Assembly: GCF_900104485.1 (NCBI RefSeq)
Contig: NZ_FMXQ01000011.1
Location: forward strand, 1-64,000
DNA: 64,000 nucleotides
Reading direction: 5' to 3'
Source of the DNA: Bauldia litoralis
GTDB lineage: Bacteria > Pseudomonadota > Alphaproteobacteria > Rhizobiales > Kaistiaceae
The notes beneath the pieces are model-generated. The model did not search any database, was not told the origin of the DNA, and saw only the letters and a list, made by a program, of their open reading frames with translations. Numbering within the stretch: position 1 is the stretch's first letter; each line of letters begins with the position of its first letter. This document shows, in pieces, positions 26,577 to 36,046 of the stretch. The position numbers and the translations under genes were made by a program.

Positions 26577-27470
26577 ATGCGATTACACACAGGCGCCTAC
26601 ACGCAGGGTTTCGCCTTCATATTCCCCGCGGTCGCTCTGTTCGGCGTCTTCGTGTTCTATCCCGCCTTCTATGTTCTCTACGCGGCCCTGTTCGAATGGG
26701 ACGGCATCAACGATGGCGTCTTTGTTGGCCTGGGGAACTTCCACCAGATATTCACCGACGATACGCCATTCTGGATCTCGATGCGGAACGCGCTTTACTG
26801 GGCGCCCCTGACCATCGTGATCCAGATGGTTCTCGGCTTTCTGATCGCGTTCCTGCTTGAGATCCGCACACGGATGGTTCCTCTCTTCAGGGCGCTTTTC
26901 TACTTGCCGGCGATCGTTTCGCCGGTGGTCATCGGCATCGTTTGGCAACGGATCTACAATCCCTTTGGTGGCCTGCTTTCCGACATAGGGCGGGCTACCG
27001 GATTGAAGTTCCTCGCCTTCCCGTTCCTTGCAGACACGCAGACGGCGATCTTTGCGGTCATCGTCGTCAACATCTGGCAGTGGATGGGGTTCTCGATGCT
27101 GATGTACATCGCCGGAATGAAGGGCATTTCGCGCGAGATCCTCGAAGCCGCCCGGCTCGACGGAATCTCGACACGGCAGACAGCGATCCACGTGGTCTGG
27201 CCGATGCTGCGTCACGTCCACATGACTTTGATCCTGCTCGGTGTGATCGGCACCCTGCAGACGTTTCCGCTCATTTACATCATGACCAAGGGTGGACCGA
27301 ACCACGCGACAGAGATGCTGCCGAACTACATCTTTCAGCAGGGCTTCATCCTTCAGAATATGGGCTATGCGTCGGCGCTTTCGGTCGTGCTCCTCGCCCT
27401 CTCGCTCGGCCTGAGCATTTTCCAGGTCAAGGTTCTCGGTGCGCGATTTTCGTTCGGAGCCGGAAGATGA
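26577..27470 (+). CDS. Sugar ABC transporter permease (MalF/UgpA-like)
   Basis: A 297-residue inner-membrane permease with about six membrane helices. The EAA loop that docks on the ATPase is EILEAARLDGISTRQTAIHV, with the invariant Gly. It forms a heterodimer with the next permease to pass the sugar delivered by the binding protein. It starts 24 bp after the intercistronic hairpin, and its stop overlaps the next start as ATGA. Confidence 0.93.
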   Translation: MRLHTGAYTQGFAFIFPAVALFGVFVFYPAFYVLYAALFEWDGINDGVFVGLGNFHQIFTDDTPFWISMRNALYWAPLTIVIQMVLGFLIAFLLEIRTRMVPLFRALFYLPAIVSPVVIGIVWQRIYNPFGGLLSDIGRATGLKFLAFPFLADTQTAIFAVIVVNIWQWMGFSMLMYIAGMKGISREILEAARLDGISTRQTAIHVVWPMLRHVHMTLILLGVIGTLQTFPLIYIMTKGGPNHATEMLPNYIFQQGFILQNMGYASALSVVLLALSLGLSIFQVKVLGARFSFGAGR

Positions 27471-28300
27471 TCCGCGTTCCTGCGATCACGCGACGGCTGG
27501 CCACAGCTTTCCTCACCGCACTGGCGCTCGTCTGGATGGTGCCGGTGCTGATGATGCTGGCGGTCGCCTTTACGCCACCGGAAAAACGGGTGACTGGCTT
27601 CGGCGGCCTCGTAGTGGAGGAAGTGAGCCTCCGAAACTTCGGCATTGTCTTCGCGGACGCGCCGATCCTCCACCACCTCCTCAACAGCCTTGTGATCACA
27701 CTCTCATCGGTCTTCTTTGTCGTACTGTTCGGGGCGATGGCCGCCTATGCGTTTGCCCGGATGCGGGTCCGCGGCAAGAACATCTGGTTCTTCCTTCTGA
27801 TCACGACGCTCATGTTGCCGGTGCCGACGCTGATCGTCCCGCTCTTCCAGATCAACAAGTCGCTCGGCATTCTCGACACGTATCTCGGCCTTATTCTGCC
27901 TTACACCGCGCTTGGCCTGCCGTTCGCCATCATCATCCTGCGCGGCTTCTTCGAAGCGCTACCAAGGGAACTGGAAGAAGCGGCGCGGTTGGACGGCGTG
28001 TCTCAGCCGCGCATCTTCTGGTTCATCGCCTTGCCGCTCAGCTGGCCGGCTCTGAGCGTCGTGGTCATCTTTCAGTTCATGACCAGCTTCAACGAATTCG
28101 TGCTGGCCCTCGTCACCCTGGACAGCGACTCGCTCAAGCCATTGAGCCTGGTCCCGCTCATCTATAGCGGTCAGTTCTTCACGCAGCCCGGCGCGATGTT
28201 CGCCACGCTCACGCTGATCACCGTACCGGTCGTCGTTTTCTACTTTGCCATGCAGCGTTTCATGATTGGCGGTCTGACGACCGGCGCCGTGAAAGGATGA
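27467..28300 (+). CDS. Sugar ABC transporter permease (MalG/UgpE-like)
   Basis: A 277-residue permease with six predicted membrane helices and the EAA loop LEEAARLDGVSQPRIFWFI. Starting at the ATG overlapping the upstream stop gives the normal MalG length, although the frame is open further upstream. It also overlaps the downstream kinase gene by 4 bp, so import and phosphorylation are translationally coupled. Confidence 0.93.
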   Translation: MIRVPAITRRLATAFLTALALVWMVPVLMMLAVAFTPPEKRVTGFGGLVVEEVSLRNFGIVFADAPILHHLLNSLVITLSSVFFVVLFGAMAAYAFARMRVRGKNIWFFLLITTLMLPVPTLIVPLFQINKSLGILDTYLGLILPYTALGLPFAIIILRGFFEALPRELEEAARLDGVSQPRIFWFIALPLSWPALSVVVIFQFMTSFNEFVLALVTLDSDSLKPLSLVPLIYSGQFFTQPGAMFATLTLITVPVVVFYFAMQRFMIGGLTTGAVKG

Positions 28301-29838
28301 CCAGTATGTCTTCCCGCATCGCGCTCCTGGGTCTCGATATCGGCACGACCAGCTGCAAGGTCGTCTGCTACACGCCGGAGGGCACCCGGATCACGCAGGC
28401 CGCGACCGATTACCATCTGTCGTTCCCGCAGCCCGGCTGGGCGGAACTCGCTCCTGAAGCCGTCCTTTCCGCCGTGAAGCATGTGTTCACGCAAGTCGCG
28501 CCGGATCTCGCGGGATTTGAGCGGCTTGCCCTCGCGATATCGGCCCAGGGTGAAGCCTTTGTCCTTGTGGATGGGGATGGGCACGCGCTCGCGCCGGCTC
28601 CGGTGAGCATGGACACGCGCGGGCTGGAAGCGATCACGGCGATGAAGGCCGATGACGCCGCGGCGCAAGCTGCCGAGACGGCAGGTCAGGAACTCAATGC
28701 CCTGACCAGTCTCGCCAAGCTCCTTTGGTTCCGTGATGCCCCGGATGGCCCATTGGCTCGCGCCGACAAGGCGCTTTGCATGGGGGAGTTCGTCATGCGC
28801 AGTCTCGGGCTGAATCCGGTCATCGACTACTCGATGGCGGCCCGTATGGGGCTTCTGGACATTCAGCGCCGATCTTGGTCGACGGATCTTCTCGCCGCGG
28901 CCGGCTTGTCAAGCGATCTCCTCCCGCCAGTCGCGCCATCGGGGCGCTACGTCGGAACGGTCCCGGCAGAGAGAATGGCAGCGTTCGGTCTGGACCTTGC
29001 GGTCGAATTCTATTCCGGAGGACACGATCAGGCCTGCGCGATGCTGGGTGCGGGGGTGACCGAAGCCGCTAGCGCGCTTTACTCTGTCGGCACGACCGAG
29101 GCGATAGCCATACCCGCCGAAGAAATTTCGCACTCCCTCGAGGGCTTGCACATCAGCCCCTACCCGCACGTCGTCGAGGGACGCGACATTCTTCTTTTCG
29201 GCAGCCAGCATGGCGGCAGGGTTCTTTCCTGGCTTGCCGGCCTTCTCGGGCAGAGCGGCACGCCGGCATTGCTGGACGATCTGCCCGACGCACCGTCTAC
29301 TTCGATTGTTGTTCCGCACCTTGCCGGCAGCGGAACTGTCCTTGCCGATGACGGCGCCAGGGGACTCATCCTCGGCCTGGACTACGCGACCACCTCAGGA
29401 TCGCTGGCGTTTGCGGCGCTCGAAGGCGTGACGATGGAACAGGCGCTGGCACTCCAGCGGTTGAAGGACCGCGGCATGGGCATCACCGGCTTGCGTGCGG
29501 TCGGCGGTGGGACGCGATCCGACGTCTGGATGCAAATGAAAGCGGATATCCTCGGCCTGCCGATCGACTGCCTCGACGAACCTGACACCGCTTGCGCCGG
29601 CGCGGCGGTGCTCGCCGGCCTCGGCGCGGGGGCCTTCACTTCTGCAGAGGCCGCGGCAGGACGCTTCACGGGCGTTCGCCGTCGGTTTGAGCCGCAGCCG
29701 AGCGAGCATCAAGTCTATGCGCTGAAGCTTGCACTTTACGAACAGGCCTATCAGGCGGCGGCAACGCTGCGGCCGCTCCTGCAAGACGTCGAACGGGCGG
29801 TTCAGCGTTTGGCCGAAGAACGGAAGGAAAAGCAATAA
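28297..29838 (+). CDS. FGGY-family carbohydrate kinase (xylulokinase-like)
   Basis: A 513-residue sugar kinase of the ASKHA fold. The N-terminal phosphate-1 motif [15 protein letters not shown], the catalytic-Asp region [15 protein letters not shown] and the C-terminal adenosine motif [14 protein letters not shown] are intact. FGGY kinases phosphorylate ketoses or polyols such as xylulose, fuculose or glycerol using ATP. It is encoded inside the importer operon, 4-bp overlaps on the permease side and a 1-bp TAATG overlap with the ATPase gene. It therefore probably acts on the imported sugar, making the substrate of the upstream aldolase. An L- versus D-sugar preference cannot be told. Confidence 0.9.
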   Translation: MTSMSSRIALLGLDIGTTSCKVVCYTPEGTRITQAATDYHLSFPQPGWAELAPEAVLSAVKHVFTQVAPDLAGFERLALAISAQGEAFVLVDGDGHALAPAPVSMDTRGLEAITAMKADDAAAQAAETAGQELNALTSLAKLLWFRDAPDGPLARADKALCMGEFVMRSLGLNPVIDYSMAARMGLLDIQRRSWSTDLLAAAGLSSDLLPPVAPSGRYVGTVPAERMAAFGLDLAVEFYSGGHDQACAMLGAGVTEAASALYSVGTTEAIAIPAEEISHSLEGLHISPYPHVVEGRDILLFGSQHGGRVLSWLAGLLGQSGTPALLDDLPDAPSTSIVVPHLAGSGTVLADDGARGLILGLDYATTSGSLAFAALEGVTMEQALALQRLKDRGMGITGLRAVGGGTRSDVWMQMKADILGLPIDCLDEPDTACAGAAVLAGLGAGAFTSAEAAAGRFTGVRRRFEPQPSEHQVYALKLALYEQAYQAAATLRPLLQDVERAVQRLAEERKEKQ

Positions 29839-30923
29839 TGGCTGGCCTTGCTCTGACGAACGTTAGCAAGGACTATGGATCCGTCCGCGCGATCGACGAG
29901 GTGAGCCTGGAAGTCCGTGACGGCGAATTCGTCGTATTCGTAGGACCGTCCGGCTGCGGCAAGTCCACGCTCCTGCGAATGATCGCCGGTCTGGAGGAAA
30001 TTACCAGCGGCGCACTGACCATCGGCGGCCAGGATGTGACGCGGACTGATCCGGCCGAGCGCCACATCGCGATGGTCTTCCAGTCCTATGCGCTCTATCC
30101 ACACATGACTGTGCGCGGAAACCTTGGGTTCGCCTTGCGAATGGCGCGACAGTCCAAAGCCGAGGTTGCCGCCAAGGTCGACCCTGTCGCGGCCATGCTT
30201 CAACTCGACGCCTTGATGGATCGCAAGCCGTCGCAACTGTCAGGCGGCCAGCGCCAGCGCGTGGCGATCGGCCGGGCGCTTGTCCGCTCGCCGCAGGTCT
30301 TCCTGTTCGACGAGCCCCTGTCCAACCTCGACGCGGAACTGCGCGTGCAGATGCGCGTCGAACTCGCGCAGCTTCACAAGAAGATCGGCATCACGACCAT
30401 CTACGTCACCCACGATCAGGTCGAAGCGATGACGCTAGCCGATCGGATCGTCGTGCTGCGGGATGGCATCATCGAGCAGGTGGGAACGCCGCTCGATCTT
30501 TACGACGATCCGACAAGCCTGTTCGTTGCGGGCTTCATTGGCTCTCCCCGCATAAACGAGATCAGGGCGACCGTGACGGCGACGAATGCGGAGCAGTTGC
30601 TGCTACAGTTGCCCGGCGAGGTGGCGTTCGCCTATCCACGCCCAGAAAAGGATCTGAAGCCTGGAGACACCGTCACCCTGGCTATTCGCCCGGAGCATCT
30701 CACGGCTTCCGACAAGGCGACACCAAACAGCATCCCGATGGATGTAGAATACTGGGAACATCTCGGGGGCGTGTCCTACGCGTATGGTGCGTTGAAGAAC
30801 GGTCAGCGAATGATCCTCGAGCATCGGCTGAACAGGTCGATTTCAGAGTACCAAACGTTGCACTTGTCGATCGAGCCGTCGCGCGCGTTCTTGTTCGACG
30901 CAGCCGGACGCCGACTTACTTAG
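29838..30923 (+). CDS. Sugar ABC transporter ATP-binding protein (MalK/UgpC-like)
   Basis: A 361-residue ATPase energising the importer. Walker A is GPSGCGKST (~36-44), the signature [15 protein letters not shown], Walker [14 protein letters not shown] and the switch His in YVTHDQ are all present. A C-terminal TOBE/MOI-type regulatory domain follows (~245-361), normal for MalK proteins. Last gene of the operon; the start overlaps the kinase stop as TAATG. Confidence 0.94.
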   Translation: MAGLALTNVSKDYGSVRAIDEVSLEVRDGEFVVFVGPSGCGKSTLLRMIAGLEEITSGALTIGGQDVTRTDPAERHIAMVFQSYALYPHMTVRGNLGFALRMARQSKAEVAAKVDPVAAMLQLDALMDRKPSQLSGGQRQRVAIGRALVRSPQVFLFDEPLSNLDAELRVQMRVELAQLHKKIGITTIYVTHDQVEAMTLADRIVVLRDGIIEQVGTPLDLYDDPTSLFVAGFIGSPRINEIRATVTATNAEQLLLQLPGEVAFAYPRPEKDLKPGDTVTLAIRPEHLTASDKATPNSIPMDVEYWEHLGGVSYAYGALKNGQRMILEHRLNRSISEYQTLHLSIEPSRAFLFDAAGRRLT

Positions 30924-31313
30924 GAGTGTGGCGCCGGCGTGCGTGAACCGGGCGTTGGGCGCGACAGGCCGGCGACCGTCTGCCATGGCGCTTCACACCA
31001 AGGGTGATGATCGCGATGGCCTGGTTGTTGGGCTGGATGCGGAATGGGCATGAGGTCCGGTTGATCACGCCGCGCTACGTCTAGGCGAGCGTCGAGGCAG
31101 CTCAAGGTGGCGTTAACTTGATCTGCTCGTCGAAACACACCGACGATCAAGCAAAATCAATAACTTACGAGGTGGAGAACGTTAGAACCGGGTTTCTCTC
31201 CCTCCAGTGCGTCGCCCGAGCGTTCCACTCGCCTGTTATCGCCTCCGCCAATCCCGCAGGTGCGATGTTCCGGATGATGGCGTTGACGTTCTGGTCGGCC
31301 CTGGTGAGCCGCT
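30924..31313. other. Gene-poor spacer between convergent operons
   Basis: A 390-bp spacer between the sugar ATPase gene and the convergent TetR gene. Apart from the IS110-like relic I see no coding sequence, and no clear terminator with a T-run. Confidence 0.5.
31009..31140 (+). pseudogene. Relic of an IS110-family transposase
   Basis: Reading from 31009 gives a short peptide with NGHEVRLITPRYV and then an in-frame TAG at 31081. The pattern GHEVRLI-P-YV is typical of the N-terminal domain of IS110-family transposases, where it is followed by K-x-x-V. Nothing else of the transposase is recognisable, so it is a small decayed fragment. Confidence 0.5.
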
Positions 31314-32009
31314 TCACGACTTTCGCTCGACACTCAAATACGCAATCACCATCTCCTCGGCGCACTTCATCCGCTCCTCGAGCCATCGGTCGGAATCAAT
31401 GTCCTGGTCGAAGATCGCCGACAGCGTGAAGCTGTTGGAAAGCGGGAAATAGAACAGCCCGGCGATCGACAGGTAAAGGTGCAGCGGATCGACATCGCTG
31501 CGCAGCACGCCTTCGGCCTGACCACGCTTCAGCACTTCGCCCAGCATCCTGACCAGTGGCGAGTTCAGCTCATTCAGGCCGTTCATCTTTCGGATGGTGC
31601 GCCCGCCCCGCTGGTTTTCGGTGTTCAGCAAACGGATGAACCACGGATTGTCGTGGAAATGCTTCGCGGTGAAGCGCAAGAGCCGGACGATGGCCTCTTT
31701 CGGGCTGAGGGCGTCGAGATCGAGGCGCTTCTCGCCTTCGCGGATCTGTATATAGGCCTCGCGCAGGACGACGGCGAACAGATCCTCCTTGTTGCCGAAA
31801 TAGGCATAGATCAGCGCCTTGTTGCAGCGGGCATTCTCGGCGATGCGATCGATGCGGGCGCCGGTGTCGCCATGCTCGGCGAACTCGTTCATCGCCGCCG
31901 CGAGGATGTCCTGCCTGGTGCGTTCCGCATCGTGCTTCCGCGCCTCCACGGGGCGCTTCGCGACAACCCGTGGCAGGTAACGCCGGTCGATCGTTTCCTG
32001 AGGCTTCAC
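31314..32009 (-). CDS. TetR-family transcriptional regulator
   Basis: A 231-residue regulator. Residues ~28-75 form the TetR helix-turn-helix (RTRQDILAAAMNEFAEHG, then NKALIYAYFGNKEDLF), followed by an all-helical ligand-binding domain. The GTG start at 32009 overlaps the stop of the amidohydrolase gene (GTGA), making it the last gene of the Liv-type transport operon. A palindrome AACCA-N2-TGGTT between the promoter elements at the head of that operon resembles the ACCA-N2-TGGT core known for RutR-type TetR proteins, so autoregulation of the whole operon is likely (inference). Confidence 0.88.
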   Translation of the reverse strand: MKPQETIDRRYLPRVVAKRPVEARKHDAERTRQDILAAAMNEFAEHGDTGARIDRIAENARCNKALIYAYFGNKEDLFAVVLREAYIQIREGEKRLDLDALSPKEAIVRLLRFTAKHFHDNPWFIRLLNTENQRGGRTIRKMNGLNELNSPLVRMLGEVLKRGQAEGVLRSDVDPLHLYLSIAGLFYFPLSNSFTLSAIFDQDIDSDRWLEERMKCAEEMVIAYLSVERKS

Positions 32010-32635
32010 TGGACCGCCGCGATGATCTCGGACGACGGGGCGACGGCGCCAAACTTCATCGCGATGTTCTTCAGGGTCGCCGCATGCAGGTCCGGGGCGA
32101 AGGACGAGACGCCGTCTTCCGCGACGATGACCTTGAAGCCTTCATGGAAGGCCTGTCGCACCGTGTCCTCGACGCAGATCTGCGTCACCGTTCCGGTGAC
32201 GACGATGCTGTCGGCGCCATAAGACAGCAGGATGTCCTTGAGCGGGGTGCGGAAGAAGGATCCGTACCAGTATTTGTCGATGCGGGGATCCTCCGGCCGA
32301 CAATCGAGCTCGTCGATGACGGCGATACAGTCGCGTTCGCCCTCGATATCGGGATAGGTCCGACGGAAGCCGACCTTGCAGCAATTGGTCGGCGCATGAA
32401 TCTGGCGCGACCAGGTCCACAACAGCGACGGCGTCTCGCCGGCCTGGAAGTGGGTGAAGATGACCGGTCGACCGAGCGCGCGCCATGCTCCGATCAGGTT
32501 GTTGATCGGCACGATCGTCTTGCGCGCATCGGGAACCTCCAGCGGCGCCGTCTCGCGAACGAAATCGTTCTGCATGTCGACGACCACCAGGGCCGAACGG
32601 CCGGGATCGAACTCAAAGGGCAATTCCAAAGGCAT
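32006..32635 (-). CDS. Isochorismatase-fold cysteine amidohydrolase
   Basis: A 209-residue cysteine hydrolase. The catalytic triad is visible: D20 in VVDMQNDF, K121 in RIDKYWYGSFF and C154 in GTVTQICVEDTVR, with the cis-peptide at GTVTQ. ATG 32635 follows a strong ggagg. Members with this pattern hydrolyse C-N bonds in N-carbamoyl, ureido or nicotinamide-like compounds; the RutB-like ureidoacrylate type is one option. Its place between an amino-acid/amide importer and a TetR gene suggests it acts on the imported compound and releases ammonia. Confidence 0.88.
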   Translation of the reverse strand: MPLELPFEFDPGRSALVVVDMQNDFVRETAPLEVPDARKTIVPINNLIGAWRALGRPVIFTHFQAGETPSLLWTWSRQIHAPTNCCKVGFRRTYPDIEGERDCIAVIDELDCRPEDPRIDKYWYGSFFRTPLKDILLSYGADSIVVTGTVTQICVEDTVRQAFHEGFKVIVAEDGVSSFAPDLHAATLKNIAMKFGAVAPSSEIIAAVQ

Positions 32636-32683
32636 CGTCGACCTCCGTGACGCTTGGCTGCGTACCGCTGCCGTGGCGCGGGA

Positions 32684-33391
32684 TCAAGCCAGTCCGAGAA
32701 ATGCGTGTCTCACCATGTCATTCTTCAAGAGCGCCTCGCCCTTGCCTTCGAGGACCACCTCGCCAGTCTGCAGAATGTAGGCGTAGTCCGCCATGCGCAG
32801 GGAGCGGTCGACATTCTGCTCGACCAGCAGGATGGTCGTTCCCGACTTCCGGATCTCTCCAAGCACCTCGAAGATCCGGTCGACGAAGGACGGCATCACG
32901 CCCAGGGACGGTTCGTCGAGCATCAGGATTTCCGGACCCGACATCAGGCCGCGCCCGATTGCCAGGAGCTGCTGCTCGCCGCCACTCAAGGTTCCACTCA
33001 CCTGCGCGGACCGCTCCGAGAGGCGCGGAAACAGCTCGTAGACCCAGGCGCGCCGCTTTGCGATGACGCCGCGATCCGGCACGCTGTAGGCACCAAGCGC
33101 CAGGTTTTCCTCGACCGTCATGTCCGAGAAGAGCCCCCTCCCTTCCGGCACCAGCGCGATCCGCTTTCGGGCAATCTGGTAGGCGGGCAGGCCGGAAATC
33201 GTTTCGCCATTCAGGCGTACGACGCCGCTGCGCGGCGTCAGGTAGCCGACGATGGTCTTGAGCAGCGTCGACTTGCCGGCGCCATTCGCCCCGGCGATCG
33301 AGACGATGGTGCCCTTCTCGACGCGCAGCGACACCTGGCGCAGTGCCGGCACCTCGCCGTAGGACACGTCGATCTTGTCGACCTCAAGCAT
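32684..33391 (-). CDS. livF: Branched-chain-amino-acid-type ABC transporter ATPase
   Basis: A 235-residue ATPase of the LivF type: Walker A GANGAGKST, signature LSGGEQQLLAIGRGLM and Walker B ILMLDEPSLGVMP. It pairs with LivG to drive import through LivH/LivM. It overlaps the livG gene by 8 bp. The locus holds a complete HAAT-family importer; its true substrate is probably an amide or ureide rather than leucine, judging from the linked amidohydrolase. Confidence 0.93.
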   Translation of the reverse strand: MLEVDKIDVSYGEVPALRQVSLRVEKGTIVSIAGANGAGKSTLLKTIVGYLTPRSGVVRLNGETISGLPAYQIARKRIALVPEGRGLFSDMTVEENLALGAYSVPDRGVIAKRRAWVYELFPRLSERSAQVSGTLSGGEQQLLAIGRGLMSGPEILMLDEPSLGVMPSFVDRIFEVLGEIRKSGTTILLVEQNVDRSLRMADYAYILQTGEVVLEGKGEALLKNDMVRHAFLGLA

Positions 33392-34133
33392 TGCTCAACT
33401 CGCTGCCGAGATAGGCCGTGATGACCGCCGGATCGGCGACAACATCGGACGGTGTGCCATCCGCGATCTTGCGCCCGCGGTCGAGGACGATGATGCGCTG
33501 CGACACCGCCATCACCGCCTGCAGCACATGCTCGATCAGGATGACCGTTACACCGTCGCCGGCGATGCGCTGGACAAGCGCGACGGCGCTTTGCACCTCG
33601 GTCGGGGTCAATCCGGCCATCGCCTCGTCGAGAAGCAGCAGGACCGGCTCCGTTGCAAGGGCGCGCCCGATCTCGAGCCGGCGACGCTCGGCAAGGGTGA
33701 GTTCGTCGACCATGATGTCGGCGCGATGTCCGAGTTCGACGCGCTCCAGCGCCTGGCCGCCCAGCCTCAGCGCCTCGTGAAAGCTTCCGGTCCGGACCAG
33801 CGCACCGATCGCGGCGTTTTCAAGCGCCGTCATGCCTTTCAGGGGCTCGGTCTCCTGAAAGACCAGCGCCAGGCCCGCCTCGCACATGCGATGGGCGGCA
33901 AAGCCACTGGTATCCCTGCCGCGGAAGAAGACCTTGCCCGAGTCCGGCCCCCGCTTGCTCCGCGGCGGGGTCACGCCGCAGACCGTCTTGAAGAGCGTCG
34001 ACTTGCCGGCGCCGTTCGGGCCGATGATCGAAACCAGTTCACCGGCCGCGATGTCGAAGGAGATGTCGTCATTGGCGACCACGCCGCCAAAGCGCTTGCT
34101 GAGATTGCGGACGGACAGCAGCGGGTCGCTCAT
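33384..34133 (-). CDS. livG: Branched-chain-amino-acid-type ABC transporter ATPase
   Basis: A 249-residue LivG-type ATPase, ATG 34133 overlapping the livM stop as ATGA. Walker A is GPNGAGKST and Walker B LLLLDEAMAGLTP. The signature is unusual: LTLAERRRLEIGRALA instead of the LAYGQQRRLEIARALA usual in LivG, so the glycine that contacts ATP gamma-phosphate is missing. LivF has a normal LSGGE, so one of the two ATP sites may be asymmetric. Confidence 0.92.
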   Translation of the reverse strand: MSDPLLSVRNLSKRFGGVVANDDISFDIAAGELVSIIGPNGAGKSTLFKTVCGVTPPRSKRGPDSGKVFFRGRDTSGFAAHRMCEAGLALVFQETEPLKGMTALENAAIGALVRTGSFHEALRLGGQALERVELGHRADIMVDELTLAERRRLEIGRALATEPVLLLLDEAMAGLTPTEVQSAVALVQRIAGDGVTVILIEHVLQAVMAVSQRIIVLDRGRKIADGTPSDVVADPAVITAYLGSELSNA

Positions 34134-35095
34134 GGCGTCCCCCGCGCGACCTTGCGCCCGGTGAACACTTTCCGGATGGCCGGGACGATCCCGGTCGGCA
34201 GGAACAGCACCAGGAGGATGATGATCACCCCGAGCAGCGCCTTGTGAACGAACGGGAAGTTGGTCCACAGGCCTTCCGACAGGATCATGAAGGCGATCGG
34301 TCCAAGCACCGGCCCGAGCACGGTGCCTATTCCGCCGAACACGGTCATCAGGATCGTGTTGATGGTGATGGAGATGTCGAAGGCGGTCTTCGGGTCGATG
34401 AAGGCGGTGTTGAGAATGTAGATGCCGCCGGCAATCGCTGGAAAGAATGCCGAGGTCACCAGAGCGAACATCTTGGTGCGGGCGGTCGGTATGCCCAGCG
34501 AATCCGACGCCGTCTCGTTGTTGCGTATGGCCAGCAGCGACTGGATGAATCGCGTCTTCATCATCAAAGCGATCATCGCGACGAGGACGATCGCCAGGAG
34601 CGACATCATCAGGAACGCGTCATCGACACCGATGAGCGGCCGCAGGTAGATACCACCGCCGCCGCCGGTGATCGGCCGGGCGTAGCTGACAACCACCTTG
34701 ACCGCTTCGGCCATTGCAAGCATCGCGATCGCGAAATAGACGCCGGACAGTCGCAGCAGCGGGTGGCTGATCAGCGCCGCGAAGGCCGCCGTGATCACGC
34801 CGGCGCCGATCAATGCCACCGGCCACGGCATCGCGGCATTGTTGATCAGGATCGCGGTGAGGTAAGCGCCGAGGCCCCAGAAGGCGACATGGCCGAAGGA
34901 TATGTAGCCTGCGAATCCGGAGATGATGTTCCAGCTCGAACACAGCACGACATACATCGCCAGCGACATCAGGAAGGACTGGTAATAGGGCGAACCGGTC
35001 TGCGCATAGACCAGGGTGAAGCCGACGGCAGCCAGGATGCCGATCCACCACGCCCGTGGCAGCGTCTTCGCATTCTCGATGATATCGGCAAGCAT
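34130..35095 (-). CDS. livM: Branched-chain-amino-acid-type ABC transporter permease
   Basis: A 321-residue inner-membrane permease of the LivM type with about nine hydrophobic segments and the family signature NIISGFAGYISFGHVAFWGLGA. Its ATG at 35095 overlaps the livH stop as TGATG; the frame is open further upstream but that part is not membrane-like. With LivH it forms the translocation pore of the HAAT importer. Confidence 0.93.
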   Translation of the reverse strand: MLADIIENAKTLPRAWWIGILAAVGFTLVYAQTGSPYYQSFLMSLAMYVVLCSSWNIISGFAGYISFGHVAFWGLGAYLTAILINNAAMPWPVALIGAGVITAAFAALISHPLLRLSGVYFAIAMLAMAEAVKVVVSYARPITGGGGGIYLRPLIGVDDAFLMMSLLAIVLVAMIALMMKTRFIQSLLAIRNNETASDSLGIPTARTKMFALVTSAFFPAIAGGIYILNTAFIDPKTAFDISITINTILMTVFGGIGTVLGPVLGPIAFMILSEGLWTNFPFVHKALLGVIIILLVLFLPTGIVPAIRKVFTGRKVARGTP

Positions 35096-35946
35096 CAGCG
35101 ACTTCCCAGGATGCCCTGCGGCCTGAAAAGAAGCGTCAGGATGATGATTACGAAGGCCGCGGCGGCGGATATCTGGGCGTCGATGAAATAGGTCACCGAC
35201 TGCTCGATGACGCCGAGCAGGAGGGCGGCGATGAGGGCGCCGAGGAAATTGCCCATGCCGCCAAGGACGGTGATCGCGAAGGCCTTGAGAATGAACTGCT
35301 CGCCGACCAGCGGCGTGAAGGCAAAGATGGTCCCGGCGAGAATGCCGGCGGCCGCGGCAAGCGCGGTACCGAGACCGAAGACGATCATGTAGATGGCGTT
35401 GGCGTTGATGCCGCACTGTTCGGCGATCCGCCGGTTGAAGGCGACGGCGCGGATCGCCTGTCCCTGCCGCGCATACCGCAGGAAGGCGTACATGCCGAGC
35501 GAGATGGTGATGGCGATCAGGCCGGCGACCAGCCGCGCCTTGGAGACGTAGATGCCACCGAAGGCGAAGCTGCCTTCGAGGTAGCTGGCGATGCGGAGTT
35601 CACCGCCCCAGGCGAGGACGGCGACGTTCTTGATGAAGATCGACAGGCCGAAGGTCAGGAGCAGCGACATCAGTTCCGGCGCATTGACGATGCGCCGTAT
35701 GATGGTCACGTAGAGCAGAACGCCGAAGAGAAAGAACAGCGGCCCGAAGACGACGATGGCCAGCGGCGGCACGAAGCCGGTCGCCGCGAAATAGAGCGCG
35801 GCGAAACAACCGAGCATCAGCGCTTCGCCATGGGCGAGGTTGACGATCCCCATGACTCCCCAGATGAGCGTCAGCCCACCGGCGAGAAGGGCGTAGATGC
35901 AACCCATCAGAAGGCCGCTGATAAGGATCGTCAGGAGTTCGGGCAC
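35095..35946 (-). CDS. livH: Branched-chain-amino-acid-type ABC transporter permease
   Basis: A 283-residue permease with about eight membrane helices. The conserved GGLTLIWGVMGIVNLAHGEA near the N-terminus and TVLGGMGNFLGALIAALLLG near the C-terminus are typical of LivH. It starts with GTG at 35946. It is separated from the binding-protein gene by 100 bp containing a strong hairpin. Confidence 0.93.
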   Translation of the reverse strand: MPELLTILISGLLMGCIYALLAGGLTLIWGVMGIVNLAHGEALMLGCFAALYFAATGFVPPLAIVVFGPLFFLFGVLLYVTIIRRIVNAPELMSLLLTFGLSIFIKNVAVLAWGGELRIASYLEGSFAFGGIYVSKARLVAGLIAITISLGMYAFLRYARQGQAIRAVAFNRRIAEQCGINANAIYMIVFGLGTALAAAAGILAGTIFAFTPLVGEQFILKAFAITVLGGMGNFLGALIAALLLGVIEQSVTYFIDAQISAAAAFVIIILTLLFRPQGILGSR

Positions 35947-35987
35947 GTGTGTCTTCCGCTAGCCCGGATCGGGCGCTTCTCGGCGAG

Positions 35988-36015
35988 GGAGCGCGCGGCC
36001 ACGGCCGCGCGCTCC
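35988..36015 (-). promoter_or_regulatory. Intercistronic hairpin between binding-protein gene and livH
   Basis: ggagcgcgcggcc (35988-36000) and ggccgcgcgctcc (36003-36015) form a perfect 13-bp stem around a 2-nt centre (which would open to a small loop). It lacks a T-run, so partial termination or mRNA protection is more likely than full termination. Confidence 0.65.
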
Positions 36016-36046
36016 GGTTCCTGTGACTTCCGTCAGGCGACGACGA

